33,350 nt of DNA from Synechococcus sp. ARS1019 (lineage in GTDB: Bacteria > Cyanobacteriota > Cyanobacteriia > PCC-6307 > Cyanobiaceae), in the NCBI GenBank assembly GCA_002690325.1, contig NZED01000011.1, forward strand, positions 35,765 through 69,114. The letters run 5' to 3'. Of this stretch, positions 9,268-17,398 are shown in pieces (the stretch's first letter is position 1; every line of letters begins with the position of its first letter). The position numbers and the translations under genes were made by a program. The notes below the pieces were generated by a model, which did no database searches, was not told the DNA's origin, and saw only the letters and a program-made list of their open reading frames with translations.

Positions 9268-9823
9268 AACACATTTGCATCGCCCCAAATTGATTCTTGT
9301 TACTGGTCCGAGTCGCAGCGGAAAGAGCCGATGGGCGGAATCACTGGTCTCGGATTTTAAAAATGTGACTTATGTCGCCACCTCTCCGACTCGTGCAGAT
9401 GATGAGGATTGGCAACAACGAATCCAGCTCCATCGCAATCGACGCCCCCCTCACTGGACGGTTCTTGAATCAGGTCCACAGTTAACGCAAGCGCTGGATC
9501 AGATTGATTCATCTGAACAGGATCACGCTGTTTTGATTGATGCTCTTGGCGGTTTTGTGGCGGCTCATCTGGATCAAGACAATCAGAATTGGCAACAACT
9601 CACCGACCAACTCAGCGATTGCTTGACCAGCATTGAGCGGACCGTTGTTCTTGTTGTGGAAGAAACGGGATGGGGTGTCGTTCCTCCAACGGCGATTGGA
9701 GGGCTGTTTCGGGATCGCCTTGGCCAACTCGGGCAGCGATTCAATGCCCAGGCTGATGAGAGCTGGCTGGTGGTTCAAGGTAGAGCTCTCAATCTGCATC
9801 AGCTCGGTTTTCCAGTTCCATGA
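9254..9823 (+). CDS. cobU: Adenosylcobinamide kinase / adenosylcobinamide-phosphate guanylyltransferase
   Basis: A 189-aa bifunctional enzyme of the late cobalamin (B12 or pseudo-B12) pathway: it phosphorylates adenosylcobinamide and then attaches GMP. The P-loop is GPSRSGKS at residues 18-25 (LILVTGPSRSGKSRWAESL). VTYVATSPTRADDEDWQQRI and the EETGWGVVPP segment are also typical of CobU. Length matches the family (about 180). The start overlaps pxcA by 14 bp and the stop overlaps trmL by 4 bp (ATGA), so the three genes are probably co-transcribed although their functions are unrelated. Confidence 0.93.
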   Translation: MVVAETHLHRPKLILVTGPSRSGKSRWAESLVSDFKNVTYVATSPTRADDEDWQQRIQLHRNRRPPHWTVLESGPQLTQALDQIDSSEQDHAVLIDALGGFVAAHLDQDNQNWQQLTDQLSDCLTSIERTVVLVVEETGWGVVPPTAIGGLFRDRLGQLGQRFNAQADESWLVVQGRALNLHQLGFPVP

Positions 9824-10320
9824 GCAAGACCGCCACTCCTCAGGCGTTGCGTGTGGCTTTGTTTGAGCCTCGGATCCCACCCAATACAGGCAATATCGCC
9901 AGAACCTGTGCAGCATTTCAGCTCCCTCTGGAGCTGATTGAACCCTTGGGATTCAGCATCGATGACCGCAGCCTCAAGCGAGCTGGCTTGGACTACTGGG
10001 ACCACGTTGATGTGCGCTGTCACGCCAATCTTGAAAGTCTGATCTCCACACTGCCGTCAAAGCACCGTTTGATTGGCTGCAGCCGCTGGGGTGGGGTTGA
10101 GCTCAAATCCATGGCCTTTGAACACGGAGATGTTCTTCTTTTTGGGCGAGAAGACACCGGTCTTCCCGAATCCGTCCGGGAACGCTGTGATCAGATCGTC
10201 ACGATTCCAATGCCAGGCTCAGCTAACGACGACGGTCAGGGAGGCGTACGCAGTCTGAATTTGTCTGTTGCCACCGCTTTGGTGACCTACACCGCTGGGA
10301 TTCAGCTCAATCTGTGGTGA
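9820..10320 (+). CDS. trmL: tRNA (cytidine/uridine-34-2'-O)-methyltransferase TrmL (SpoU family)
   Basis: A 166-aa SPOUT-fold methyltransferase that uses S-adenosylmethionine to methylate the ribose at the wobble position of certain leucine tRNAs. Family motifs: VALFEPRIPPNTGNIARTC (motif 1), LLFGREDTGLPESV (motif 2) and IPMPGSANDDGQGGVRSLNL (motif 3, forming the knot). The short length without an extra RNA-binding domain fits TrmL. The start codon overlaps the cobU stop (ATGA). The 106 bp that follow, before the M23 peptidase gene, show no gene. Confidence 0.94.
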   Translation: MSKTATPQALRVALFEPRIPPNTGNIARTCAAFQLPLELIEPLGFSIDDRSLKRAGLDYWDHVDVRCHANLESLISTLPSKHRLIGCSRWGGVELKSMAFEHGDVLLFGREDTGLPESVRERCDQIVTIPMPGSANDDGQGGVRSLNLSVATALVTYTAGIQLNLW

Positions 10321-10426
10321 TTGAAAGACTGCACTAAGAGGGCTTGCAGGGAGATGTTCAGCTCGTTACCGTCAGCCAGTTCAATCTCGGCTCTGGTCAG
10401 GATCGAGCGCAGTCCGACTGTTTTTC

Positions 10427-11266
10427 ATGCGGTCCCAGCTCACACTGGTTTCAATCGCGACTCCACTGCTTGCAGTCGGCTTGTGGTCGTCGATTCCTGG
10501 TCGTGCAGACAGCCGCAAACTGATTGAGCTTCCTCCCTTACCTGAGATCCCTGAGGCTCCATCCGTTGAGATAGCTCAGACGGTCTTGCCCTCAATGCCT
10601 CCTGCACCTCCTCCGATCAAGCTGGAGGCAAAGGAAATTGCCGCGATTCAGCGTGGCGATTCATTGGCATCGTTTTTATCTCGCCACAACGTCACACTCG
10701 AGCAGCTCAAGACGTTGAATCCGGGTCTGGAAGTGGCTGATCTTTCCGTTGGTCGCGTCGTCCGGGTCGCCAAAGCCGCTCCTGGCCAATCGCTTCTCGC
10801 AATCCGACCCTTAACCAGCGGTGGCGCTAGCTGGCCCAAGACACCTGGGTTTGCACCGGTTCGCACCGATGGATCGGTCTTACCTGACACCTACATGTGG
10901 CCGACCAAGGGTGTGTTCACCTCGGGTTACGGCTGGCGTTGGGGGCGCATGCATAAAGGCATTGACATCGCGAACAACACAGGAACGCCGATTCATGCGG
11001 CTCGACAAGGCGTTGTCACGTACTCAGGGTGGAGTGGTGCGTATGGCTATTTGGTTGAAATTGCCCATCGCGATGGCGACTCAACCCGTTATGCCCATAA
11101 CAGCCGGCTGTTGGTCAAGAAGGGGCAAGTGGTGCCCAAAGGAATGCGAATTTCGTTGATGGGCAGTACAGGCCGGAGCACAGGCCCACATTTGCACTTT
11201 GAAATTCGTCGATCAGGAGGTGCTGCAATCAATCCTTTGAGCAAACTTCCCCAGCGGAATGCCTGA
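10427..11266 (+). CDS. LysM-M23 family peptidoglycan metallopeptidase
   Basis: A 279-aa exported protein. A signal peptide covers about residues 1-27 (ends GRADS), followed by a proline-rich linker (PPLPEIPEAPS, PPAPPPIK). A LysM-type segment follows (IQRGDSLASFLSRHNVTLEQLKTLNPGL), then a C-terminal LytM/M23 domain. The M23 zinc motifs are present: HKGIDI (His and Asp ligands) and HLHFEI (HxH). It should cut peptidoglycan cross-links or act with amidases in cell separation. No upstream start other than the ATG at 10427 is plausible. Its stop lies 40 bp before the tRNA gene. Confidence 0.92.
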   Translation: MRSQLTLVSIATPLLAVGLWSSIPGRADSRKLIELPPLPEIPEAPSVEIAQTVLPSMPPAPPPIKLEAKEIAAIQRGDSLASFLSRHNVTLEQLKTLNPGLEVADLSVGRVVRVAKAAPGQSLLAIRPLTSGGASWPKTPGFAPVRTDGSVLPDTYMWPTKGVFTSGYGWRWGRMHKGIDIANNTGTPIHAARQGVVTYSGWSGAYGYLVEIAHRDGDSTRYAHNSRLLVKKGQVVPKGMRISLMGSTGRSTGPHLHFEIRRSGGAAINPLSKLPQRNA

Positions 11267-11306
11267 CCAAGTCGGTCCCACCATCGTTTAAAATCTTTCG
11301 CATCAC

Positions 11307-11380
11307 GCCTCCATAGCTCAGCCGGTTAGAGCGACGGATTCATAGCCCGTAGGTCGCCTGTTCAAGTCAGGCTGGAGGCA
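11307..11380 (+). tRNA. tRNA-Met (CAU)
   Basis: Cloverleaf fits by eye. The acceptor GCCTCCA pairs with TGGAGGC with discriminator A. D-arm GCTC...GAGC. The anticodon loop TTCATAG has CAT at 11341-11343; the anticodon stem has four pairs plus an A-C mismatch next to the loop. T-arm GCCTG-TTCAAGT-CAGGC. The CCA end is not encoded. It lacks the C1-A72 mismatch of initiators, so it is read as elongator tRNA-Met; the CAU anticodon could also belong to a lysidine-modified tRNA-Ile, which I consider less likely. A weak promoter may lie just upstream (CTGACC at 11263-11268 and TTTAAA at 11287-11292, 18-bp spacing). Confidence 0.93.
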
Positions 11381-11391
11381 CTTCAATCATT

Positions 11392-11440
11392 AATTCAAAT
11401 ACACAATGTATCAACATTGTGTATTTGAATTCCCTTTGTT
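11392..11440 (+). terminator. Strong hairpin terminator after tRNA-Met
   Basis: Perfect 17-bp inverted repeat: left arm 11392-11408 and right arm 11415-11431, with a 6-base loop TATCAA, followed by CCCTTTGTTTTT. It starts 12 bases after the tRNA 3' end. The arms are AT-rich (AATTCAAATACACAATG). The T-rich tail lies only on the plus side, so it ends the tRNA transcript; on the minus strand it could also mark the 3' end of the small unknown gene. Confidence 0.75.
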
Positions 11441-11489
11441 TTTGCTGCGTTGTCTGAGATTGAATGTCAGACAATTACTTCAGGTTTCT

Positions 11490-11837
11490 TTAGCGCATTT
11501 CAATCGCATTCAGTCGATCTCTGAATGACTTGGGCTGTTCATCCGTCAGTGGAGCCAGTTCAACAAATGCAGATGGCTGCTCAATCAATGGAGCCACGTC
11601 CATTGATGCCTGTTGCGGAGATTCTGCACGCGTTACTTCCGGTCGATAGCTGTCCTGACGAGGTTGCTCGAACCGCCTTGTTGACCGTTGAGCACGGCCG
11701 CTACCAGGCATTCTCAATACACCTGTGGCCGGATCTCGCTCCAACGGTTTTTTCTTGAGATCACCGCGAAGCTGATTCAGAAGCCTGAAATGACCGGTGG
11801 CGCTGTACTTCCTCAGCAGACCTGGATCCCAGCTCAT
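11490..11837 (-). CDS. Conserved hypothetical protein (picocyanobacterial)
   Basis: A 115-aa protein when started at the ATG at 11837 (MSWDPGLLRKYSATGHFRLL). I chose this start because that motif is what I recall as the conserved start of a picocyanobacterial family. An in-frame ATG at 11900 would add 21 residues, and neither has a clear ribosome-binding site. The N-terminal half is basic and helical (LLNQLRGDLKKKPLERD). The C-terminal half is low in hydrophobics and probably disordered, then ends in a short acidic/basic helix (DEQPKSFRDRLNAIEMR). No membrane segment, signal peptide or known domain. Function unknown. Divergent from the peroxiredoxin gene. Confidence 0.7.
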   Translation of the reverse strand: MSWDPGLLRKYSATGHFRLLNQLRGDLKKKPLERDPATGVLRMPGSGRAQRSTRRFEQPRQDSYRPEVTRAESPQQASMDVAPLIEQPSAFVELAPLTDEQPKSFRDRLNAIEMR

Positions 11838-11911
11838 GTTGCGTTGCTGCTTTGGAGAGTGTATTTCGCCATTGAAGCGAAGAGCGTGATAAATTGACAT
11901 TTGAAACTGGT

Positions 11912-11924
11912 AGTCGGTCCGACT
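11912..11924. promoter_or_regulatory. Short perfect palindrome between divergent genes
   Basis: AGTCGG-T-CCGACT, a 13-bp perfect inverted repeat about 50 bp upstream of the peroxiredoxin start and about 75 bp upstream of the likely start of the divergent unknown gene. A consensus TTGACA at 11894-11899 and a TTGAAA at 11901-11906 lie just before it, so the palindrome would sit in the spacer or -10 area, where an operator could act. No convincing -10 box was found. Regulatory function is inferred from position only. Confidence 0.3.
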
Positions 11925-11973
11925 TTGTACAAGTCGTTAGTGATTGCCCGTTGATCTTCATTACATCCCGAAC

Positions 11974-12576
11974 ATGACAGCGAACGGCTGCCTTCGCGTT
12001 GGCCAGCAGGCCCCTGACTTCACAGCCACTGCCGTGGTGGATCAAGAATTCAAGGACATCACCCTGTCCCAATACCGCGGTAAGTACGTGGTGTTGTTCT
12101 TCTATCCCCTCGACTTCACGTTCGTCTGCCCTACTGAAATCACCGCGTTCAGCGATCGCTACGCCGATTTCTCCAGCAAGAACACTGAAGTTCTCGGCGT
12201 GTCTGTTGACAGCCAGTTCAGCCACCTCTCCTGGATCCAGACCCCACGCAACGAGGGTGGTCTTGGCGACATCGCCTATCCCCTGGTTGCCGACCTGAAA
12301 AAAGAAATCGCAACCGCTTACAACGTTCTTGACGATGCGGAAGGCGTGGCTTTGCGTGGCCTGTTCATCATCGATCCTGATGGTGTGATCATGCACTCCA
12401 CCATCAACAACCTGCCTGTTGGCCGGAACGTTGACGAAACTCTGCGTGTTCTTCAAGCCTTCCAGTACGTTCAGTCCAACCCTGATGAGGTCTGCCCCGC
12501 CAACTGGACTCCTGGCGAAAAGACCATGAAGCCTGATCCCGTTGGTTCCAAGGAGTATTTCTCAGCCATCGGTTGA
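11974..12576 (+). CDS. 2-Cys peroxiredoxin (typical, AhpC/Prx1 type)
   Basis: A 200-aa thiol peroxidase reducing H2O2 and organic peroxides, probably with thioredoxin as electron donor. Peroxidatic Cys52 lies in DFTFVCPTE and resolving Cys174 in DEVCPANW. The GGLG segment (residues 95-98) and the C-terminal YF (195-196) are the paired features of hyperoxidation-sensitive 2-Cys enzymes, as in chloroplast Prx. Start set at the ATG at 11974 ([16 protein letters not shown]), as the 10 residues possible upstream are not family-like. A terminator lies 40 bp after the stop. A HIP1 octamer (GCGATCGC) lies at 12152-12159. Confidence 0.95.
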   Translation: MTANGCLRVGQQAPDFTATAVVDQEFKDITLSQYRGKYVVLFFYPLDFTFVCPTEITAFSDRYADFSSKNTEVLGVSVDSQFSHLSWIQTPRNEGGLGDIAYPLVADLKKEIATAYNVLDDAEGVALRGLFIIDPDGVIMHSTINNLPVGRNVDETLRVLQAFQYVQSNPDEVCPANWTPGEKTMKPDPVGSKEYFSAIG

Positions 12577-12616
12577 TTCGTTTTCAACGTTGACCAGCAG
12601 TGATCACTGCGTTCTG

Positions 12617-12650
12617 AACCCCGTCTGACTCAATCAGTCGGGGTTTTTTT
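12617..12650 (+). terminator. Rho-independent terminator after the peroxiredoxin gene
   Basis: ACCCCG (12618-12623) pairs with CGGGGT (12639-12644). The stem continues past one T-T mismatch with CTGA/TCAG, loop CTCAA, then a run of seven T at 12644-12650. It ends the peroxiredoxin transcript. The T-run and half of the stem lie inside the last codons of the convergent UPF0182 gene, whose stop is at 12630-12632. Confidence 0.85.
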
Positions 12651-15350
12651 GATGAGTTCATCGATGGCCTGTGGAAGTGTTCCTGCCATCGCAATCCGTT
12701 TGCCGTCGCTGACGACGATCCGTTGCAGCGATGGCAGACCACCTTTGCTGGCACGGAGATAGACAGGTTCTACATAAAGAAGACTGCGGCCGATCGGCAA
12801 TACAAGAAGGTTGCCTTGAATCACCTCGGACCCAGCACGATCCCAAAGCCCGAATCTCTGGCTGATCGCTGGATCTTGATTGATTAGAGCTTGTATTTGT
12901 TCGGGACCAAGAATTGGTTGATCGCGCGGGAATTCAATCTGGAGGAGTTCTCCGTAGTGATCACCGTCATTTCTTGCTGCCAACCAAGCATTGAGGTTTG
13001 GACGAGCCTGTGGTGTTAATGGTTGCAATAAAAGAAATTCAGACGAAGTATTGTCTTCAACTTGTGCAGTGATGTGATATGGAACTACTGGCACTTGTTT
13101 TCGACCATACATTTCCATTGGAACCTCCCAAATATCATCGCCACTGTAAAAACTACGTGGATCAGTAACGTGATATCTTTGCAATTGTCTCACTTGAACA
13201 TTGAACAATTCCTCAGGCACTCTTAAATGACCTTTCAAGACTGCCGGCATTGTCTCAATTGATTCAAACAAGGATGGGAATACCCGCATCCATCCCCTGA
13301 TGATCGGATCATTTGGCTCATTGACATAAAAGTGAACTGATCCGTTGTAGGCATCAACAACAATCTTGACTGCATTTCTCAAATAGCGATCATCATCATC
13401 GACTGCTGCGGCTGCGCTATAGGGATAGCTGCTGGAGTGGGTATACCCCTCAATAATCCAATACTGATGTTGATTGGTGTCGTATCCAGGTGTTCCATCA
13501 GCGATGGGAACTGAGACCAGATAGGGATCACCACGCAGGTCTAGGAATGGAGCCAGGGCTTTGATGCGATGACGAAGTTCGCGTCGAATGAGCAGACGTG
13601 AATCAGCGCTGATCGATTGGGTTGTCAGCAAGCGCGGCTCCTGAAGGAACAATGCTGCTGCCAAACGATGCCATGGGCTGCTCAGGCGAATACCAGCCTG
13701 ACCTCCATAGCGGCTGAACACATTTTCATCACCATCTGGATAGTCAAATTCATCCACACCTGCACCAGTAATGGCATACGGAGATTGCAGCATCCCGAAG
13801 TACAACGACGCTCGATCTGCGGGGACAGCGGATAAAACATCATCTCGCCGAATAGAGAGTTGATTATTCCCCTCAATACGAATCTCAGAACCCAGATCAC
13901 TAATGAAATAGGCAGGGAGACCGTCCTCTGCCTTGGCGTTGACTGGACTCAACGTGAAGCCATACCCATGGGTGAAAACAAAATGTTTGTTTTGCCAAGT
14001 TCTTGATCGTTTGGGCAGGCGTGATTGATCCATTTCCCGGGCGGATAGGATCACCTGCTGGGCCGTTTCTTGATCAGGACGTAGGGGGTAACGATCAACC
14101 ACTGCATGGTTGAAGTGGTAGTAAACCCTCAACTGTTGGAGTTGACGATTGGTTTCTAGAAGCGGCGCACTGTCCCAAAGCCGAACATTGTCGAGAGTGC
14201 TAGCGCCTTGCTTCAGATCCTCAGCCGTTAGGCGTGATGACGGAACAAATTTTTTGCGCTCGATTGAATCGAGTTGAAAGGCGTGTCGCGTGGCTTGAAT
14301 CGCTTCTGCAATGAATGGCGATTGCAGACTGAGTTCCTGGGGATTCACAACCAGCCAACGCGCCATCGGTGCCATGACGCCTTCGAGGATGAAAAGGGTC
14401 GTCATGCCAACTGCGATCACACTCGGCAGGCGACGAACACACCATCGCGGCTGATTGAAGGCAATCGCGATCGCTAGAGCGACCAGAGCCAAGGACACCC
14501 CTGACCGTAAGGGCAAGGTGAAATTCACCTGGAGCCATCCCGCACCAGCGACAATTCCGTGCTGGCTCCAGAGCACCTGGTGTCGCATCAACCAGACCCA
14601 AAGCCCGCCGGTCAACAGCACAGCAGACGTGGCTTGACGGAGACGTTTCCGTTCAAGCGAATCGAGATCCAGTTGCCAATCGGATAGCACTGATGAGTTC
14701 ATCAGCCGTTCCGTTAGAACTGAGCAGATCCCAAGGGTCTCTAGAAGCAACACAAGACCCAAGCCGAGCCGATATCCACTGAACCGGCCGAGGGCAAAAC
14801 TCAGGTCAGCACCAAGCACTGGGTCCTGCAGGCCAGCATCTGGGATGGTGAGAACTTGGGCCCAAATCGGCCATGCTCGGGCCGTAATGAAGACAAGCGC
14901 AACAGCAGACGCCCGCCAAAGCCATGGTCGAAGTCTGCGGAGACTCAAGGTCACCAACGACAGGGCAAGGAGGGGGGGCGCCAGTTGCCATGGAATCGTT
15001 GTTCCGTTGAGGGCACGAATCGCTAAGAGCAAAAACAAGGTGGTGCTAACCACCTGGCCAGAACTGCTCAACACCAGTGCAGCACTGAAACGCCAACCTC
15101 TGAGATGGCCTCGCTGCTCAACGGTTCTGGAAACCGCTCGACTGTTTGGTTTGGTTGCTGGCTGCAGCCAAGGCCGCCGCCAACGGTCAACAATCCAAAT
15201 CACGCCCAAGGTGCTGACTGCGGCTATTGCCTGAAGCAACCAGCGCGTCACAAGCACGTCCTGCCAGTTGAACTGCCCAAACCACAGCCACTCCATTGCC
15301 ATTCGGGCCAGAACGACGGCAACCGGCAGCAGAAGGAGCAGCCGGATCAT
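12630..15350 (-). CDS. UPF0182 family large membrane protein
   Basis: A 906-aa protein. The N-terminal ~330 residues hold about seven hydrophobic segments (for example LLLLPVAVVLARMAMEWLWF and VISTTLFLLLAIRAL-like stretches). A large, mostly soluble domain follows, containing conserved UPF0182 landmarks such as GYGFTLSPVN, GTPGYDTNQHQYWIIEGYT and YPYSAAAAVDDDDRYLRN. The family is widespread in cyanobacteria and actinobacteria, with no established biochemical role. Its start overlaps the ftsH stop by 4 bp (ATGA), so the two are likely translationally coupled, hinting at a link to membrane-protein quality control. Its 3' end is shared with the peroxiredoxin terminator. Confidence 0.9.
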   Translation of the reverse strand: MIRLLLLLPVAVVLARMAMEWLWFGQFNWQDVLVTRWLLQAIAAVSTLGVIWIVDRWRRPWLQPATKPNSRAVSRTVEQRGHLRGWRFSAALVLSSSGQVVSTTLFLLLAIRALNGTTIPWQLAPPLLALSLVTLSLRRLRPWLWRASAVALVFITARAWPIWAQVLTIPDAGLQDPVLGADLSFALGRFSGYRLGLGLVLLLETLGICSVLTERLMNSSVLSDWQLDLDSLERKRLRQATSAVLLTGGLWVWLMRHQVLWSQHGIVAGAGWLQVNFTLPLRSGVSLALVALAIAIAFNQPRWCVRRLPSVIAVGMTTLFILEGVMAPMARWLVVNPQELSLQSPFIAEAIQATRHAFQLDSIERKKFVPSSRLTAEDLKQGASTLDNVRLWDSAPLLETNRQLQQLRVYYHFNHAVVDRYPLRPDQETAQQVILSAREMDQSRLPKRSRTWQNKHFVFTHGYGFTLSPVNAKAEDGLPAYFISDLGSEIRIEGNNQLSIRRDDVLSAVPADRASLYFGMLQSPYAITGAGVDEFDYPDGDENVFSRYGGQAGIRLSSPWHRLAAALFLQEPRLLTTQSISADSRLLIRRELRHRIKALAPFLDLRGDPYLVSVPIADGTPGYDTNQHQYWIIEGYTHSSSYPYSAAAAVDDDDRYLRNAVKIVVDAYNGSVHFYVNEPNDPIIRGWMRVFPSLFESIETMPAVLKGHLRVPEELFNVQVRQLQRYHVTDPRSFYSGDDIWEVPMEMYGRKQVPVVPYHITAQVEDNTSSEFLLLQPLTPQARPNLNAWLAARNDGDHYGELLQIEFPRDQPILGPEQIQALINQDPAISQRFGLWDRAGSEVIQGNLLVLPIGRSLLYVEPVYLRASKGGLPSLQRIVVSDGKRIAMAGTLPQAIDELIKKTPTD

Positions 15351-17134
15351 GTGAGTCCAGCCAACTTCAAAAAGCGTGATCCCTGCAGCGTCTCTTCATC
15401 CAAGAGAGCATCGACCAATCGATCCATGACCGCACGGTTTTGGCTCAGAAGTTCAACAGCTCGATCAAGTGATTCACGGGCCAATGCCAGGATTTGTAGG
15501 TCAATGTCCCGTCCCGTGGTTTGGGCATAACTAGGGCTGCGATTTAACCAATCTCGACCAAGGAAAACGTCTTGATCACCTCCTTCTAAAGCCACGGGAC
15601 CGAGATCGGAAAAGCCGAAGCGAGTCACCATTTCTCGCGCCAATTGAGACACCATTTGGAGATCTCCTGAAGCGCCCTGGGTCACTTCTTGAGATCCAAA
15701 TACCACCATTTCGGCGGCCCGCCCACCCAGGGCAACAACCAAACGAGCACGGAGTCGCGATTTGGTCACCAAGCCAGAATCAAGCACTTCTTCGTCGGGC
15801 CAAAGCCGCGTAAAACCTCCGACTCCTCCGCTTCTGGGCAATAGCGTCACCTTGTCGACCCGATCTGCCTCTGGGAGCAGAGCGGCGACGAGGGCATGGC
15901 CGATTTCGTGATAGGCGATCAGCCGCTTTTGAGCACAGTCCTGCAAGGGTGCAGCGGCCAGTCCCATTGTGATTCGCTCTAGCGCACCTTCCAACTGCCG
16001 ATCACTGATCGACGACTGGCCCTGACGCGCGGTCAGGATGGCCGCTTCGTTCAACAAGTTGGCAAGATCAGCGCCTGAAAATCCGGGAGTTCGTTGCGCC
16101 CATTCATTGAGCGACACACTCTCATCGAGGGGCCGTGTTCGGGCATGGACCGACAAAATGTCGCAGCGGCCCTGACGATCAGGAAGACCAACTTGAATCC
16201 GGCGGTCGAATCGGCCAGGACGGGTCAGCGCTGCATCCAGCACATCCACGCGGTTGGTGGCCGCCAATAAAATCACGCCGGAATTTTCGGCAAATCCATC
16301 CATTTCTGTGAGCAACTGATTGAGCGTTTGCTCTCGCTCGTCATTGCCACCACCGATTCCAGCTCCCCGTTGACGACCAACAGCGTCGATTTCATCGATG
16401 AAGACGATGCAGGGAGCTTTCTCTTTGGCCTGTTTGAACAGATCACGAACACGACTGGCGCCAACGCCGACGAACATCTCGACAAATTCAGAGGCTGAGA
16501 TCGAGAAAAACGGCACTCCTGCTTCGCCAGCGATCGCTCTGGCCAGCAACGTTTTTCCAGTTCCAGGGGGGCCGATCAAGAGCACACCCTTGGGAATACG
16601 GGCTCCAAGCCGAATAAATGATTCGGGCTCTTTCAGAAATGTGACGACTTCTTCGAGCTCCTGCTTGGCATCGTTGATGCCTGCAACATCTTCAAATCGG
16701 ATGGATAAATCATCCTGCGATTTCACACGAGGCTGACTTCGAGCGAAACCAAATGCGCGATTGGCAACTTGTGCTGAGCGTCGAAGCAGAAACGACAGCC
16801 CCACAACAAGAAGAAGGATCAGCCCGAGGTTGCCGACAAGGCCCGCCATCGCGTCGTCGCCACGGGTATCTCGCACGGTGAGAGGGGTACCTGAAGCCTC
16901 TGCCCCCCTCAAGATCTGCTGATCATTCGCGAAAACCGGAACCTGCACCTCGCGTCCATCCGGGTAGCTCACACGGACTTCGCGACGAGCTGGGATCAGC
17001 TCCAGGGATTTGACCTCTCCATCCTTGATCTGTTGGAGCAGAGTCGAATAGTCAGGAGGTTCGGGCTGGTTAAACGCACCGAACAGCGGTTTGGGCTGAG
17101 TGGATTCCTCAGAGTTAGTAGAACCTGAACTCAC
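15347..17134 (-). CDS. ftsH: FtsH-type ATP-dependent zinc metalloprotease
   Basis: Membrane-anchored AAA+ protease that extracts and degrades membrane proteins; cyanobacterial FtsH complexes handle damaged D1 among others. With a GTG start at 17134 it has 595 residues. Walker A GPPGTGKT lies near 188-195, pore motif FVG near 221-223, Walker B VFIDEID near 244-250, and zinc site HEIGH at 409-413. Only one membrane segment is seen (about 100-118); the usual first one at the N-terminus is missing. There is no ATG before residue ~96. A TTG at 17155 is the alternative start, and a stop lies upstream, so the short N-terminus is real. It is followed, with a 4-bp overlap, by UPF0182 and is divergent from rpmF. 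Confidence 0.93.
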   Translation of the reverse strand: MSSGSTNSEESTQPKPLFGAFNQPEPPDYSTLLQQIKDGEVKSLELIPARREVRVSYPDGREVQVPVFANDQQILRGAEASGTPLTVRDTRGDDAMAGLVGNLGLILLLVVGLSFLLRRSAQVANRAFGFARSQPRVKSQDDLSIRFEDVAGINDAKQELEEVVTFLKEPESFIRLGARIPKGVLLIGPPGTGKTLLARAIAGEAGVPFFSISASEFVEMFVGVGASRVRDLFKQAKEKAPCIVFIDEIDAVGRQRGAGIGGGNDEREQTLNQLLTEMDGFAENSGVILLAATNRVDVLDAALTRPGRFDRRIQVGLPDRQGRCDILSVHARTRPLDESVSLNEWAQRTPGFSGADLANLLNEAAILTARQGQSSISDRQLEGALERITMGLAAAPLQDCAQKRLIAYHEIGHALVAALLPEADRVDKVTLLPRSGGVGGFTRLWPDEEVLDSGLVTKSRLRARLVVALGGRAAEMVVFGSQEVTQGASGDLQMVSQLAREMVTRFGFSDLGPVALEGGDQDVFLGRDWLNRSPSYAQTTGRDIDLQILALARESLDRAVELLSQNRAVMDRLVDALLDEETLQGSRFLKLAGLT

Positions 17135-17165
17135 GACAAAACCGATCTGGGACAAGGCTAGCGAT

Positions 17166-17195
17166 TTGACGCAAGGGAACTTCAGACGAGATGAT
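17166..17195 (+). promoter_or_regulatory. Candidate sigma-70 promoter of rpmF
   Basis: TTGACG (17166-17171), 18-bp spacer, GATGAT (17190-17195), about 27 bp upstream of the rpmF start codon. The -35 matches 5/6 and the -10 matches 4/6. The position in the divergent ftsH-rpmF gap is right for rpmF. Judged by eye only. Confidence 0.35.
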
Positions 17196-17221
17196 CACTG
17201 TTTGGAACTCACTCAGCCTCA

Positions 17222-17398
17222 ATGGCCGTACCGAAGAAGAAAACATCCAAGGCAAAGCGCAATCAACGCCATGCCACTTGGAAGGCCAAAGCTGCTGTTG
17301 CTGCTGAGCGTGCCATGTCCATCGGTAAGTCCGTGCTGAGCGGCCGTGCCCAAGGATTCGTCTATCCCGTCAGTGAAACCGACGAAGCTGAGTCCTGA
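17222..17398 (+). CDS. rpmF: 50S ribosomal protein L32
   Basis: A 58-aa basic protein starting [20 protein letters not shown], the unmistakable L32 N-terminus, with a cyanobacterial-type C-terminus ([18 protein letters not shown]) lacking the zinc-binding cysteines seen in some bacterial L32 proteins. It is a component of the large ribosomal subunit. The stop codon (17396-17398) directly abuts the stop of the convergent glycerate kinase gene, leaving no intergenic base between them. Confidence 0.97.
   Translation: MAVPKKKTSKAKRNQRHATWKAKAAVAAERAMSIGKSVLSGRAQGFVYPVSETDEAES

Noticed and set aside
10321-10527. 68-codon frame between trmL and the M23 peptidase
   Set aside because: Overlaps the peptidase signal sequence in another frame, Ser/Arg-rich without domain features.
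11761-12456. 231-codon minus-strand frame opposite the peroxiredoxin gene
   Set aside because: Overlaps both the peroxiredoxin and the small conserved gene; composition is that of an antisense shadow.
16080-16110. Possible defect of the FtsH zinc motif (HEIGH instead of HEAGH)
   Set aside because: The HExxH zinc-binding pattern is intact, and Val/Ile at this position is usual in cyanobacterial and plastid FtsH.
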